From positions 1,426,001 through 1,490,000 of the forward strand of contig CP016490.1 in the NCBI GenBank assembly GCA_002966495.1: DNA of 64,000 nucleotides, read 5' to 3'. Of the stretch, positions 26,332-35,060 are shown piece by piece. The stretch comes from Halomonas sp. GFAJ-1 (GTDB taxonomy: Bacteria; Pseudomonadota; Gammaproteobacteria; Pseudomonadales; Halomonadaceae). The position numbers and the translations under genes are program-made. Below the pieces are notes generated by a model. The model was given only the letters and a program-made list of their open reading frames with translations. It searched no databases and was not told the DNA's origin. How positions within the stretch are numbered: position 1 is the first letter of the stretch; every line of letters starts with the position of its first letter.

Positions 26332-26688
26332 TTAACGTTGTGTGCGAGACGCTTTTTCGTCGTGACCAGAAATACCCAACCGCTTTGCTAGCTCATCGAG
26401 TACGCACTGGTGATCCAGGTCTAAGTGCGACAGCATCACCAGGCTATGAAACCACAGGTCGGCGGTTTCAGCGATCAACGCTTTACGTGCTTGCTCGCCA
26501 CCGTGTTCGGCATCTTTTGCTGCGAGCAGCGTTTCAGTCGCTTCTTCGCCAACTTTTTCGAGTATCTTGTTCAAACCCTTATGATGCAAGGAGGCAACAT
26601 AAGAATCTTCTGCTGACGCATGGCGGCGCTGCTTCAATACCTCGGCTAAAGCGTCCAATACGGGCGTTTGGTTAGCGGTTGTGCTCAT
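26332..26688 (-). CDS. hisE: Phosphoribosyl-ATP pyrophosphatase
   Basis: Hydrolyses PR-ATP to PR-AMP in the second step of histidine synthesis. The 118-residue all-alpha protein shows GLNKILEKVGEEATETLLAAK and ETADLWFHSLVML, the MazG-like metal-binding helices of HisE. In Pseudomonas it sits next to hisI and tatA; here tatA follows at 23 bases but hisI is absent from the upstream side. AAGGAA precedes the ATG. Confidence 0.94.
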   Translation of the reverse strand: MSTTANQTPVLDALAEVLKQRRHASAEDSYVASLHHKGLNKILEKVGEEATETLLAAKDAEHGGEQARKALIAETADLWFHSLVMLSHLDLDHQCVLDELAKRLGISGHDEKASRTQR

Positions 26689-26740
26689 GGTGTTCCTTGT
26701 TGAATCGGCAGGGCATTTTAGTCTCGCTGGCCGGCGGGTT

Positions 26741-28363
26741 TTACTGCCACAACAGCAGCAGTAGCCCTAGGCCAGCTGCGGCTAATACGGGCCACTCTTG
26801 GGTGGCAGCCCAGCTGCTAAGCGGTTGCCACGCTAAGGCAATTGCCACCAGAATCAAACCCACCCGTAGCCGGTACTGGCGTTTACCTTGGCGTGTTAAC
26901 TGGCTGTGCATGTTACTCAGAGTGCTGACCTGTTGATGACGCTGGCGGTGCTCATGCTCCATACGGCTTAGCGCTTGGTGGGCTAATACCGGTAGCTCCG
27001 GCAGTTGGTGGGAAAGCTCTGGCGCTTGTCGCTTTAACGACTCCCAAAGGCCGCTTACGCCTGCACGGTCTTTCATCCACTGCTCAAGGTAGGGCTTTGC
27101 GGTGCTCCATAAATCCAGGTCAGGATAAAGCTGGCGGCCCAGCCCTTCGATGTTAAGCAGCGTTTTCTGCAGTAGCACCAGTTGGGGCTGAACTTCCATA
27201 TTAAAACGTCGGGCGGTTTGGAACAGCCCCAAAAGCACCTGCCCAAACGAGATGTCCTTTAGCGGCTTCTCAAGAATAGGTTCGCAAACGGTACGAATGG
27301 CGGCGGCAAACTCATTGGCGCGAGTGTTTTCGCCCACCCAGCCGGACTCAATATGAAGGGCGGCGACTTCATAGTAATCCTGGTGAAAAAACGCCAGGAG
27401 ATTTCGCGCCAGGTAGTCTTGGTCTTCCCGGGTTAAGCTGCCCACAATGCCGCAGTCGATGGCAATATATTGCGGATCCTCGGGGTTGTCACAGTTAACA
27501 AAAATATTGCCGGGGTGCATGTCAGCGTGGAAAAAATTATCGCGGAACACTTGGGTAAAAAATAGCTCTACGCCACGTTCGGCGAGTTTTTTTAGATTGG
27601 TACCTTGGGCTCTAAGTGTCTCTAGGTCGGCAACCGGTACGCCACGGATTCGCTCTTGCACCATGACATGCCGACGGGTGAAGGGCCAATAGATGGTAGG
27701 CACAAACAGCAGCGGCGAATCTTTAAAATTGCGCTTTAGCTGTGAGGTGTTGGCGGCTTCTTTGTAGAGGTCGAGTTCGTCAAACAGCGTGGCTTCATAG
27801 TCGCGGATGACTTCCACCGGGCGTAGGCGCTTGGCTTCGGGCACTTTAGCGAACAGCTTGGCGACCTGATACATCAGCGCCATATCCTGGCGCATAATAC
27901 GGTCGATGCCGGGGCGGATAATTTTCACCACCACGTCTTCGCCGGTGTGTAGCGTGGCTGCGTGTACTTGCGCAATCGACGCGGAGGCCAGCGGCGCCCG
28001 ATCAAATGCCGCAAACGCTTCGGTCAGCGACATATCCAGCGCTTTCTCCACCCTTGCTGCGGCCTTTTCGCCGGGGAAGGGAGGCACTTGGTCTTGAAGT
28101 CGCTTTAGCTCATCGGCGACGTCCTCGGGCAGCAGGTCCCGCCGCGTGGAGAGCATCTGGCCAAATTTAATAAAAATTGGCCCTAGTGCTTCAAGCGCCA
28201 GCCTTAACCGTTCGCCTCTAGAGCGCTGACCAACGGGCACTAAACGCAGTGGGGAGAACCACATCAGCGTGCGTAGCCACAGCGGCAGGCGTTCAATGGG
28301 AATCAAGGTGTCTAGGCGGTGGCGGGTAATTACCCAGACAATTTTGAACAGCCGCAGGCTCAT
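26741..28363 (-). CDS. ubiB: Ubiquinone biosynthesis atypical kinase UbiB
   Basis: ABC1/ADCK-family ATPase needed for coenzyme Q synthesis at the inner membrane. KFGQ (residues 66-69) is the family-specific motif; DMHPGNIFV and AIDCGIVG correspond to the catalytic and metal-binding loops. Two hydrophobic helices close the C-terminus (about 495-540). 540 residues is the usual length. It overlaps ubiJ by four bases (ATGA). Confidence 0.96.
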   Translation of the reverse strand: MSLRLFKIVWVITRHRLDTLIPIERLPLWLRTLMWFSPLRLVPVGQRSRGERLRLALEALGPIFIKFGQMLSTRRDLLPEDVADELKRLQDQVPPFPGEKAAARVEKALDMSLTEAFAAFDRAPLASASIAQVHAATLHTGEDVVVKIIRPGIDRIMRQDMALMYQVAKLFAKVPEAKRLRPVEVIRDYEATLFDELDLYKEAANTSQLKRNFKDSPLLFVPTIYWPFTRRHVMVQERIRGVPVADLETLRAQGTNLKKLAERGVELFFTQVFRDNFFHADMHPGNIFVNCDNPEDPQYIAIDCGIVGSLTREDQDYLARNLLAFFHQDYYEVAALHIESGWVGENTRANEFAAAIRTVCEPILEKPLKDISFGQVLLGLFQTARRFNMEVQPQLVLLQKTLLNIEGLGRQLYPDLDLWSTAKPYLEQWMKDRAGVSGLWESLKRQAPELSHQLPELPVLAHQALSRMEHEHRQRHQQVSTLSNMHSQLTRQGKRQYRLRVGLILVAIALAWQPLSSWAATQEWPVLAAAGLGLLLLLWQ

Positions 28364-29040
28364 GGGCGCTGCTCCTTGGTGTTTACGGGCGCGCTTGATG
28401 ACGGCGGTGGCGCCAGCTGGCTTAGGCGGCGCTGAAGGCGATTAAGCCGCGCCTCCAGGCGGTCGGTAGCCACCTCAAGTTCGGTTAAATGGTCGCGTAG
28501 CACGCTGCGCTGCTGGCGGCCAGGCAATAGGCGGGCTTCTTCAAATACGTATTCCGACACATCTTGAAGTAGCTCGTCTTTGGCCCGTAGCCCCCAGCGG
28601 GCGGCGCGACGTATGCCTTCAGCCAGGGAGTGAGCCGGTAGGTCGCCTAGCCAACGGGCTAACTCACCTTCCCAGTCGATATCCAGGTCAAGCAGCAGGT
28701 CACGGGTAGCTTCTACCAAATGAATGCGGCCACGCACGGAGAGTTTGCCATCAAACATCAGCCGCTCGACAGAGGCGCCGCTAAGCCACTCTGAAAGGGT
28801 TTCCGGGGTAAGCTCGACAATGGCGTCTACGTCTGTCTCATCCAGCTCGTCACCCCGTAGCAGGTCGATACCGGCATGGTGGTAGTGAAGCACCAGCTGC
28901 AGATGAGGCTTTTCCAGCCTCACCAACAAACGGCTGCCCGCAAGTTGAGCCAGCCGGGTAGGGGCTGCCGGGTCACGGGCGAGGAGGGCGTTCAACGTGC
29001 GTTCACATCCGGCCAGCAGTAGGGTCGGGGTTACCAGCAT
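28360..29040 (-). CDS. ubiJ: Ubiquinone biosynthesis accessory factor UbiJ
   Basis: SCP2-like lipid-binding protein that organises the Ubi enzyme complex together with UbiK. The 226 residues start with MLVTPTLLLAGCERTLNALL, hold an SCP2 fold in the middle and end in a coiled coil (EVATDRLEARLNRLQRRLSQL). The start at 29040 has GAGGT upstream; a longer frame begins within ubiE and is not favoured. It sits between ubiE and ubiB as in other gammaproteobacteria. Confidence 0.92.
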   Translation of the reverse strand: MLVTPTLLLAGCERTLNALLARDPAAPTRLAQLAGSRLLVRLEKPHLQLVLHYHHAGIDLLRGDELDETDVDAIVELTPETLSEWLSGASVERLMFDGKLSVRGRIHLVEATRDLLLDLDIDWEGELARWLGDLPAHSLAEGIRRAARWGLRAKDELLQDVSEYVFEEARLLPGRQQRSVLRDHLTELEVATDRLEARLNRLQRRLSQLAPPPSSSAPVNTKEQRP

Positions 29041-29080
29041 GCTGACCTCTTGTTCAGTAACGTCATGGTTTACAGTGACT

Positions 29081-29836
29081 TCATAGTTTGATGCCACGGT
29101 GAAGGGCAACGATGCCGCCGGTCAGGTTGGTATATTCAACCCGTTCAAGGCCTGCGGTTTCCATCATCCCTTTCAGCGTTTCTTGGTCAGGGTGCATACG
29201 AATAGACTCCGCCAGATAGCGATAGCTTTCGCCATCGCCCGCCACTAGCTCACCCATTTTGGGCAGCAGACGGAAGGAGTACTCGTCGTAGGCTTTGGAC
29301 AGTAGCGGGTTATCGGGCTTTGAAAATTCAAGCACCAACAGCCGGCCACCGGGTTTTAGCACCCGGGCCATGGAGCGCAGCGCGGCGTCTTTATCGGTAA
29401 CGTTGCGTAGGCCGAAGGCGATAGTGATGCAGTCGAAGCTATTGTCGGGAAACGGCAGGCACTCGGCGTTAGCCTGAACGTACTCAACGTTGCCGCCTAC
29501 GCCGTTATCCATCAGCTTGTCTCGGCCTACTTTCAACATGGACGCGTTGATGTCAGCAAGCACCACTTTGCCACTGGGGCCGACCAAGCGTGAAAACTTA
29601 AGCGTTAGATCACCGGTGCCGCCAGCAATGTCTAACACCTGGTGGCCAGGGCGAACGCCAGCGCGCTCAATGGTGAGTCGCTTCCAAACGCGGTGAATGC
29701 CCATGGACATGAGGTCATTCATAACGTCGTAGCGAGCAGCGACTGAGTGGAATACATCAGCTACCCGAGCGGCTTTCTCGTCAACGGGAACTTCTTGGTA
29801 ACCGAAATGGGTAGTGCGTTTATCCGTGGGGCTCAT
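29081..29836 (-). CDS. ubiE: Ubiquinone/menaquinone C-methyltransferase
   Basis: SAM-dependent C-methylation of the quinone ring (251 residues). The SAM-binding loop VLDIAGGTGDLTLKF, the family signature YDVMNDLMSMGIHRVWKR and the late SFRLLPKMGELVAGD are all present. GGGAG precedes the ATG. First gene of the ubiE-ubiJ-ubiB unit. Confidence 0.97.
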   Translation of the reverse strand: MSPTDKRTTHFGYQEVPVDEKAARVADVFHSVAARYDVMNDLMSMGIHRVWKRLTIERAGVRPGHQVLDIAGGTGDLTLKFSRLVGPSGKVVLADINASMLKVGRDKLMDNGVGGNVEYVQANAECLPFPDNSFDCITIAFGLRNVTDKDAALRSMARVLKPGGRLLVLEFSKPDNPLLSKAYDEYSFRLLPKMGELVAGDGESYRYLAESIRMHPDQETLKGMMETAGLERVEYTNLTGGIVALHRGIKL

Positions 29837-29958
29837 GGGGCTGTAGCTCCCGAGTTCGAGGCGGTAATAATCGACCTGGAGGTCGTCGCATTAAAAAGGT
29901 TGGCGATATTGTAGCCTTCTCTGCCCCAATTTGTCTGTGCTTCACCTGGGGCGCAGCG

Positions 29959-30351
29959 TCACAGCTGTTTAAATTGAATGCTGGCTGGTTCCCGTGAGGC
30001 GCCTGCCTCTTCTAACCGTTGGAGATAGTTCTGCCAGTAGGCATCCTGGTGCTGGGCAAGATCAAACAGGTAGTTCCAGCTGTACAGGCCGCTATCATGT
30101 CCATCGTCAAAGTGTAGCTTCAACGCGTAATTACCCGCTTGGGTAATATTTTGTAGGCCGACATCTTTTTTGCCGACTTGAAGCACTGCCGTATCGCCGC
30201 CGTGGCCGCGCACCTCGGCAGAGGGAGAGTAAACCCGCAAAAACTCGACCGGCAGGCGGTAGCTGTCGCCGTTGGCGTAACCAAGTTCCAGCTCGCGGGC
30301 CTGCTTATGGTAGTGAACCCGGGTGGGGGTGGGAGCGTTCATGGATGACAT
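29959..30351 (-). CDS. DUF971 (GBBH-like N-terminal domain) protein
   Basis: A 130-residue protein with the DUF971 fold: LELGYANGDSYRLPVEFLRVYSPSAEV, then LQNITQAGNYALKLHFDDGHDSGLYSWNYLFDLA (residues about 72-105), resembling the N-terminal zinc-associated domain of gamma-butyrobetaine hydroxylase. It lies between hslU and ubiE as in Pseudomonas. The function is unknown. Confidence 0.88.
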   Translation of the reverse strand: MSSMNAPTPTRVHYHKQARELELGYANGDSYRLPVEFLRVYSPSAEVRGHGGDTAVLQVGKKDVGLQNITQAGNYALKLHFDDGHDSGLYSWNYLFDLAQHQDAYWQNYLQRLEEAGASREPASIQFKQL

Positions 30352-30458
30352 TACCTCTTTACGGCGTCGGTGGTGGACATCATGACCGCTGCTTGGCCGT
30401 TGCGCACTTGCTCAAGCAGCGATGATGATGGCGCCTACCAGGCGTGCTCAGTTACGGA

Positions 30459-31781
30459 TTACAAAATATAGCGCGACAGGTCTTCGTCCACCGCCAGTTC
30501 ACCCAGTTGGGCGTTGACGTAATCAGCATCGATAACCAGGGGGCTATCCATATCACCGCCTTTAAACGAGGCTTCCTCCAGCAAGCGCTCTAGCACTGTG
30601 TGCAGGCGGCGAGCGCCGATGTTTTCGGTGCCTTCGTTGACCTGCCAGGAGATCTCGGCAATACGTTCGATACCGTCTGGCGTGAACTCGATATCCAGCC
30701 CTTCCGTCGCCAGTAGTGCCTGATACTGCTTGGTGAGAGAAGCGGATGGCTCGGTGAGAATCCGCTGGAAGTCGCCCGGTGTTAGGGCGTCTAACTCAAC
30801 GCGAATCGGCAGACGGCCCTGCAGCTCAGGAATCAGGTCCGAGGGGCGCGACAGGTGGAAGGCGCCGGAGGCGATGAACAGTATGTGGTCGGTTTTCACC
30901 ATGCCATACTTGGTGGATACGGTAGAGCCCTCAATCAGCGGCAGTAGGTCGCGCTGTACCCCTTCGCGGGAGACTTCGCCACCGCTGGACTGGCCGCTGC
31001 CTTTAGCGACCTTGTCGATCTCATCTAGGAACACAATGCCGTGCTGCTCAACAGCTTCAACAGCGCGGGCTTTGATCTCTTCTTCATTGACTAGCTTGCC
31101 CGCTTCTTCATCGCGCAGCAGCACCAGCGCTTCTTTCACCTTCACACGGCGCTGCTCGCGTTTTTGCTGGCCCATATTGGAGAAAAGGCTCTGCAGCTGG
31201 CTGGTCATCTCTTCCATTCCCGGCGGGGTCATGATGTCGATGCCCTGGCCCTGGGAGGAGACCTCAATATCGATCTCTTTGTCGTCAAGCTGGCCTTCGC
31301 GCAGCTTTTTACGGAAGACTTGACGCGTGCCGTTATCCTCGCGAGGCTTATCCTCTTGACCGCGGGGAGGCGGTAGAAGGGCGTCTAGCACGCGATCCTC
31401 CGCGGCGTCTTCGGCGCGGTGTCCCACTTCTTCTTTGGCGTGCTCGCGCACCATTTTAATGGCGGCTTCCATTAAGTCGCGGATTATCGATTCAACGTCG
31501 CGGCCGACGTAGCCCACTTCGGTAAATTTGGTGGCTTCAACTTTAATAAACGGTGCACGGGCGAGTTTGGCCAAGCGGCGGGCAATTTCGGTTTTACCTA
31601 CGCCGGTGGGGCCAATCATCAATATGTTTTTTGGCGTGACTTCAGGGCGCAGGTCGTCATCGAGCTGCATGCGACGCCAGCGGTTACGCAGAGCAATGGC
31701 GACGGCGCGTTTAGCGTCTTGCTGACCAATAATATATTGATCCAGGGCGTGAACAATTTCGCGGGGTGTCATCTGGGTCAT
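30459..31781 (-). CDS. hslU: HslU ATPase of the HslVU protease
   Basis: AAA+ unfoldase that feeds substrates to HslV in the cytoplasm. Walker A GPTGVGKT is at residues 57-64, Walker B as IVFLDEID near 250, and the C-terminus ends DLSRYIL, the tail that docks into HslV. The 440-residue length is normal. It follows hslV by 10 bases. Confidence 0.98.
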   Translation of the reverse strand: MTQMTPREIVHALDQYIIGQQDAKRAVAIALRNRWRRMQLDDDLRPEVTPKNILMIGPTGVGKTEIARRLAKLARAPFIKVEATKFTEVGYVGRDVESIIRDLMEAAIKMVREHAKEEVGHRAEDAAEDRVLDALLPPPRGQEDKPREDNGTRQVFRKKLREGQLDDKEIDIEVSSQGQGIDIMTPPGMEEMTSQLQSLFSNMGQQKREQRRVKVKEALVLLRDEEAGKLVNEEEIKARAVEAVEQHGIVFLDEIDKVAKGSGQSSGGEVSREGVQRDLLPLIEGSTVSTKYGMVKTDHILFIASGAFHLSRPSDLIPELQGRLPIRVELDALTPGDFQRILTEPSASLTKQYQALLATEGLDIEFTPDGIERIAEISWQVNEGTENIGARRLHTVLERLLEEASFKGGDMDSPLVIDADYVNAQLGELAVDEDLSRYIL

Positions 31782-31791
31782 AAAGTTGGCC

Positions 31792-32325
31792 TCAACGGTC
31801 GTTGATGTTCAGCTCTTCAAGCGTCACGTGGTGATTGGTAAATACGCAGATGTCACCGGCGATTTGCAGGGATTTCTCGGTAATGTCGCGGGCGGAAAGC
31901 TCGGTGTTTTCGAGCAGCGCTCGGGCGCTGGCCTGGGCATAGTTACCGCCAGAGCCAATCGCAATAATGCCGCGCTCAGGTTCGACGACATCGCCGTTGC
32001 CGGTAATGATCAGCGAGGCGCTGTGGTCGGCGACGGCCAACAGTGCTTCAAGGCGGCGCAGTGCGCGGTCGGTGCGCCAATCTTTGGCAAGCTCAACGGC
32101 GGCTTTGGTGAGGTGGCCTTGGTACTTTTCTAACTGTGCTTCAAAACGCTCAAACAGGGTAAATGCATCAGCGGTGCCACCGGCAAAACCTGCCAGCACT
32201 TTGCCACGGTAGAGGCGGCGTACTTTACTAGCATTGCCTTTCATCACGGTATTACCCAGTGAGACCTGGCCGTCGCCTGCGAGGGCAACGTGGTTACCGC
32301 GGCGTACGGAAACAATCGTGGTCAT
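31792..32325 (-). CDS. hslV: HslV peptidase of the HslVU protease
   Basis: Threonine peptidase related to the proteasome beta subunit. After removal of Met1 the catalytic Thr is exposed (MTTIVSVRRGN). 177 residues with GSGGNYAQASARAL, the usual late motif. GGAG lies before the ATG. First gene of hslVU; no convincing heat-shock promoter is seen upstream. Confidence 0.98.
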   Translation of the reverse strand: MTTIVSVRRGNHVALAGDGQVSLGNTVMKGNASKVRRLYRGKVLAGFAGGTADAFTLFERFEAQLEKYQGHLTKAAVELAKDWRTDRALRRLEALLAVADHSASLIITGNGDVVEPERGIIAIGSGGNYAQASARALLENTELSARDITEKSLQIAGDICVFTNHHVTLEELNINDR

Positions 32326-32410
32326 GGAGATAACTCCTTGGGGGGAGGCGTGCTCCCGATGACTGATGGGCCGACTACAGCGGCCGCAAAAAAAGCGATT
32401 CCCAACAAAA

Positions 32411-32443
32411 TGCGGGCGGCTGATAAAAAATCAACCGCCCGCA
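32411..32443 (-). terminator. Terminator after the SPOR gene
   Basis: 14-bp stem with one G-U pair and a five-base loop; on the minus strand it is followed by TTTTGTT. It separates the SPOR/argS region from hslVU. Confidence 0.7.
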
Positions 32444-32496
32444 CAATAAAGCCGGTAGATAAAGCGTGTTTGGGCCGTCTCTAGGTGATCGGCTTG

Positions 32497-33228
32497 CTAG
32501 TTTTGCAGCTGAATCAGCAGCGGCTCTATACCTTGGGTGCTCATAAGATCCTGGGCACGGTTCAGCTCCCGGGTATCTTCATAGGGGCCCACTTGAACGC
32601 GGTGCCATGTGTCGCCCCCGGCCTGCACTTCGCTAATTTGCGCAAGCAGGCTCAAGTTACGAAGGCGGCTGCGCAGCTGCTCGGCGTCGCTAAGCTCACG
32701 GAACGAAGCGGCCTGCAGTACGTAGCGATTGGGCGTGCTGGGGCTGGCGGGCGCTTGTTGGGTCGCGGTGATTTGTTCCTCCGGACGCATGTTGGCTGCA
32801 ATGACCTGGGCAATCGGGTCGTCGCCAGGACTGCTATCCGCGGAGCTTTCGGCTGGCTGTTCGGCGACTTCTGGCCGGGTAACCGTAGAGGGCAGTGTGA
32901 CGCCAGGCGCGATAACCTCGGTTTCAGGCAGCAGCGTATAGAACTCAAAGGTGGGCATTGAGGGTTCTGCCGCGCTCTCTGTTTGGCGCGCAGCGCTGCG
33001 TTCATCGCTACTGGATGGTTTGGGGAGCACGGTGGCCTGGGGCGTTGTCGTGCTCGGCTCTTGCCAAGGAGCGGTGCCGTGCTGGTGCTGCGCTAGGAAA
33101 AAACCAACGGCCACCCCTGCCAGCCCCCAAAGCCAGCCGGGAGCACGCCACCCACCGCCGGAGCGGTTAGTGGACTTGCGCTGCGAGGTGGCGCCGCGGC
33201 GGGTGGGCTTTTTGCGTGGGCTGGCCAT
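32497..33228 (-). CDS. SPOR-domain membrane protein, FtsN-like
   Basis: A 243-residue bitopic inner membrane protein: basic N-terminus (RKKPTRRGATSQRKSTNR), one membrane helix at about 31-47, a Pro/Ser/Thr/Glu-rich periplasmic linker and a C-terminal SPOR domain (about 165-243, YVLQAASFRELSDAEQL ... WHRVQVGPY) that binds denuded septal murein. The position next to argS and hslV is where Pseudomonas carries its ftsN-like gene, so a role in cell division is likely. Three bases separate it from argS. Confidence 0.85.
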   Translation of the reverse strand: MASPRKKPTRRGATSQRKSTNRSGGGWRAPGWLWGLAGVAVGFFLAQHQHGTAPWQEPSTTTPQATVLPKPSSSDERSAARQTESAAEPSMPTFEFYTLLPETEVIAPGVTLPSTVTRPEVAEQPAESSADSSPGDDPIAQVIAANMRPEEQITATQQAPASPSTPNRYVLQAASFRELSDAEQLRSRLRNLSLLAQISEVQAGGDTWHRVQVGPYEDTRELNRAQDLMSTQGIEPLLIQLQN

Positions 33229-33231
33229 AGC

Positions 33232-34917
33232 TTACATCTCCTCTGGGGCGCTAACCCCCATGAGATTAAGCCCGTTCCGCAGCACCTGCCGGGTGGCGAG
33301 GCCAAGCGCTAAGCGCGTATTGCGCAGGGTGTCGTCATCCACCATGACTTTGACCGCGTTGTAGCAGGTGTGGAAGTCGCCGGCTAAATCCAGCAAGTAT
33401 TGGGCGACCTGCTGGGGTTCGCGGTTTTTGGCGGCGTTTTCAACCACTTCCGGGTAGCGAGCCAAACGGTTAAGTACGGCTTTTTCCTGGTCGCTATCCA
33501 GCAGCGCCAAGTTGGCCATGGCGAGGCCATGATCAAAGGGGTTGCCTGCATCCTCAGCTTTGCGCAGTATGCTGCATACCCGGGCGTGGGCGTATTGGAT
33601 GTAGTACACCGGGTTGTCGTTTGATTGGGAGCGAGCCAAATCAATATCAAACGTCAGCTGCGAATCCGCCCGGCGAGCCGCCAGGAAGAACCGCGTCGCG
33701 TCGCGGCCTACTTCATCAATCAGGTCGCGCACCGTCACATAGCTACCGGCGCGTTTGGAGAGTTTTACCTCAACGCCTGAGCGGGTCACCATGACCATCT
33801 GGTGCAGCACGTAGTCGGGCCAGCCTTTAGGAATACCCACTTCCAGGGCCTGCAGGCCAGCGCGGACACGGGTCACGGTGGAGTGGTGGTCCGCGCCTTG
33901 CTCGTTAATCACGGTTTTAAAGCCGCGCTGCCACTTGTTGAGGTGGTAGGCCACATCGGGCAGGAAGTAGGTGTAACCGCCCTCGCGCTTGCGCATTACA
34001 CGGTCTTTGTCATCGCCAAAGTCGGTGGTGCGCAGCCATAGGGCGCCATCTTCTTCATAAGTGTGGCCGTTGGCGACCAGCTTTTCGACGGTGGCGTCCA
34101 CTTTGCCATCTTCATAAAGCGATGACTCCAAGAAGTAGACGTCAAACTCAACGCCAAAGGCTTTAAGGTCTAGATCCTGCTCCCGGCGCAGCCAGGCAAC
34201 GGCGAAATCCTGAATAGCGCTCAGATCGTTAGCATCGCCTTTGGCGGTGACTTCACGGTCGTCGGCAGTCACTGTTTTGCCTGCCATGTAGTCGTTGGCA
34301 GCATCGATGATGTATTCACCACGGTAGCCGTCTTCCGGCCAGCTGGGGTCATCGGGCCCGAGCCCTTTCGCGCGTGCCTGTACGGAAAGCGCTAGGTTTT
34401 TGATCTGGGCGCCAGCGTCGTTGTAGTAAAATTCGCGGGTCACATCGTAGCCAGTGGCTTCTAATAGGCGGCATAGGCAGTCGCCAATGGCCGCCCCCCG
34501 GCCGTGGCCCACGTGCAGCGGGCCCGTGGGGTTGGCAGACACAAACTCCACCTGCACTTTTTCGCCTTTACCAATCAGGCTGCGGCCAAAGGCGTCGCCG
34601 CTATCCAGCGCTTGGGCAACGATTTGCGCCGCGGCATCAGCGGCGGCAAAAAAGTTAATGAACCCTGGGCCTGCAATCTCAGTTTTTTGAATCGCGTCGC
34701 TAGCGGGGAGAGCCGCCACCAGGACGTCGGCCAGCTCACGGGGTTTCATGCCCGCGGGTTTGGCCAGCATCAGCGCCAGGTTAGTGGCGTAGTCACCGTG
34801 GGCTTTATCTTTGGTGGGGTCGACCTTAATGGCTGGCTGTAAATCGTCGGGCAGCACGCCTTGGTGCTTAAGCGCGGTCACCGCGCCTTCGAGCAAATAA
34901 ATAATCGTGTCTTTCAT
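33232..34917 (-). CDS. argS: Arginyl-tRNA synthetase
   Basis: Class I synthetase that charges tRNA-Arg. The HIGH motif appears as HVGHGRG after NPTGPL, and the KMSKS region as KLSKRAG. The C-terminal DALR anticodon-binding domain is visible around CSILRKA. 561 residues, ending GLNLMGVSAPEEM, the usual end. Confidence 0.97.
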   Translation of the reverse strand: MKDTIIYLLEGAVTALKHQGVLPDDLQPAIKVDPTKDKAHGDYATNLALMLAKPAGMKPRELADVLVAALPASDAIQKTEIAGPGFINFFAAADAAAQIVAQALDSGDAFGRSLIGKGEKVQVEFVSANPTGPLHVGHGRGAAIGDCLCRLLEATGYDVTREFYYNDAGAQIKNLALSVQARAKGLGPDDPSWPEDGYRGEYIIDAANDYMAGKTVTADDREVTAKGDANDLSAIQDFAVAWLRREQDLDLKAFGVEFDVYFLESSLYEDGKVDATVEKLVANGHTYEEDGALWLRTTDFGDDKDRVMRKREGGYTYFLPDVAYHLNKWQRGFKTVINEQGADHHSTVTRVRAGLQALEVGIPKGWPDYVLHQMVMVTRSGVEVKLSKRAGSYVTVRDLIDEVGRDATRFFLAARRADSQLTFDIDLARSQSNDNPVYYIQYAHARVCSILRKAEDAGNPFDHGLAMANLALLDSDQEKAVLNRLARYPEVVENAAKNREPQQVAQYLLDLAGDFHTCYNAVKVMVDDDTLRNTRLALGLATRQVLRNGLNLMGVSAPEEM

Positions 34918-35060
34918 GTAAATATCCGGGTGTCGTCGATAGCGGCGTGTGCATGCGCGCAGTTTTGCGGCGTCAAAGCGGCCATTATCGGCAATTGGCG
35001 CGCAGTTTCAAAGCCGTATTACTGAGTAGGGTAGCGCAGACGGTACCGGGTGCAGCGCTG

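Noticed and set aside
32326..32400. Sigma-32 promoter before hslV
   Set aside because: A GCCCATCA-like -10 can be found, but the region 13-14 bases upstream does not resemble CTTGAA; too weak to list.
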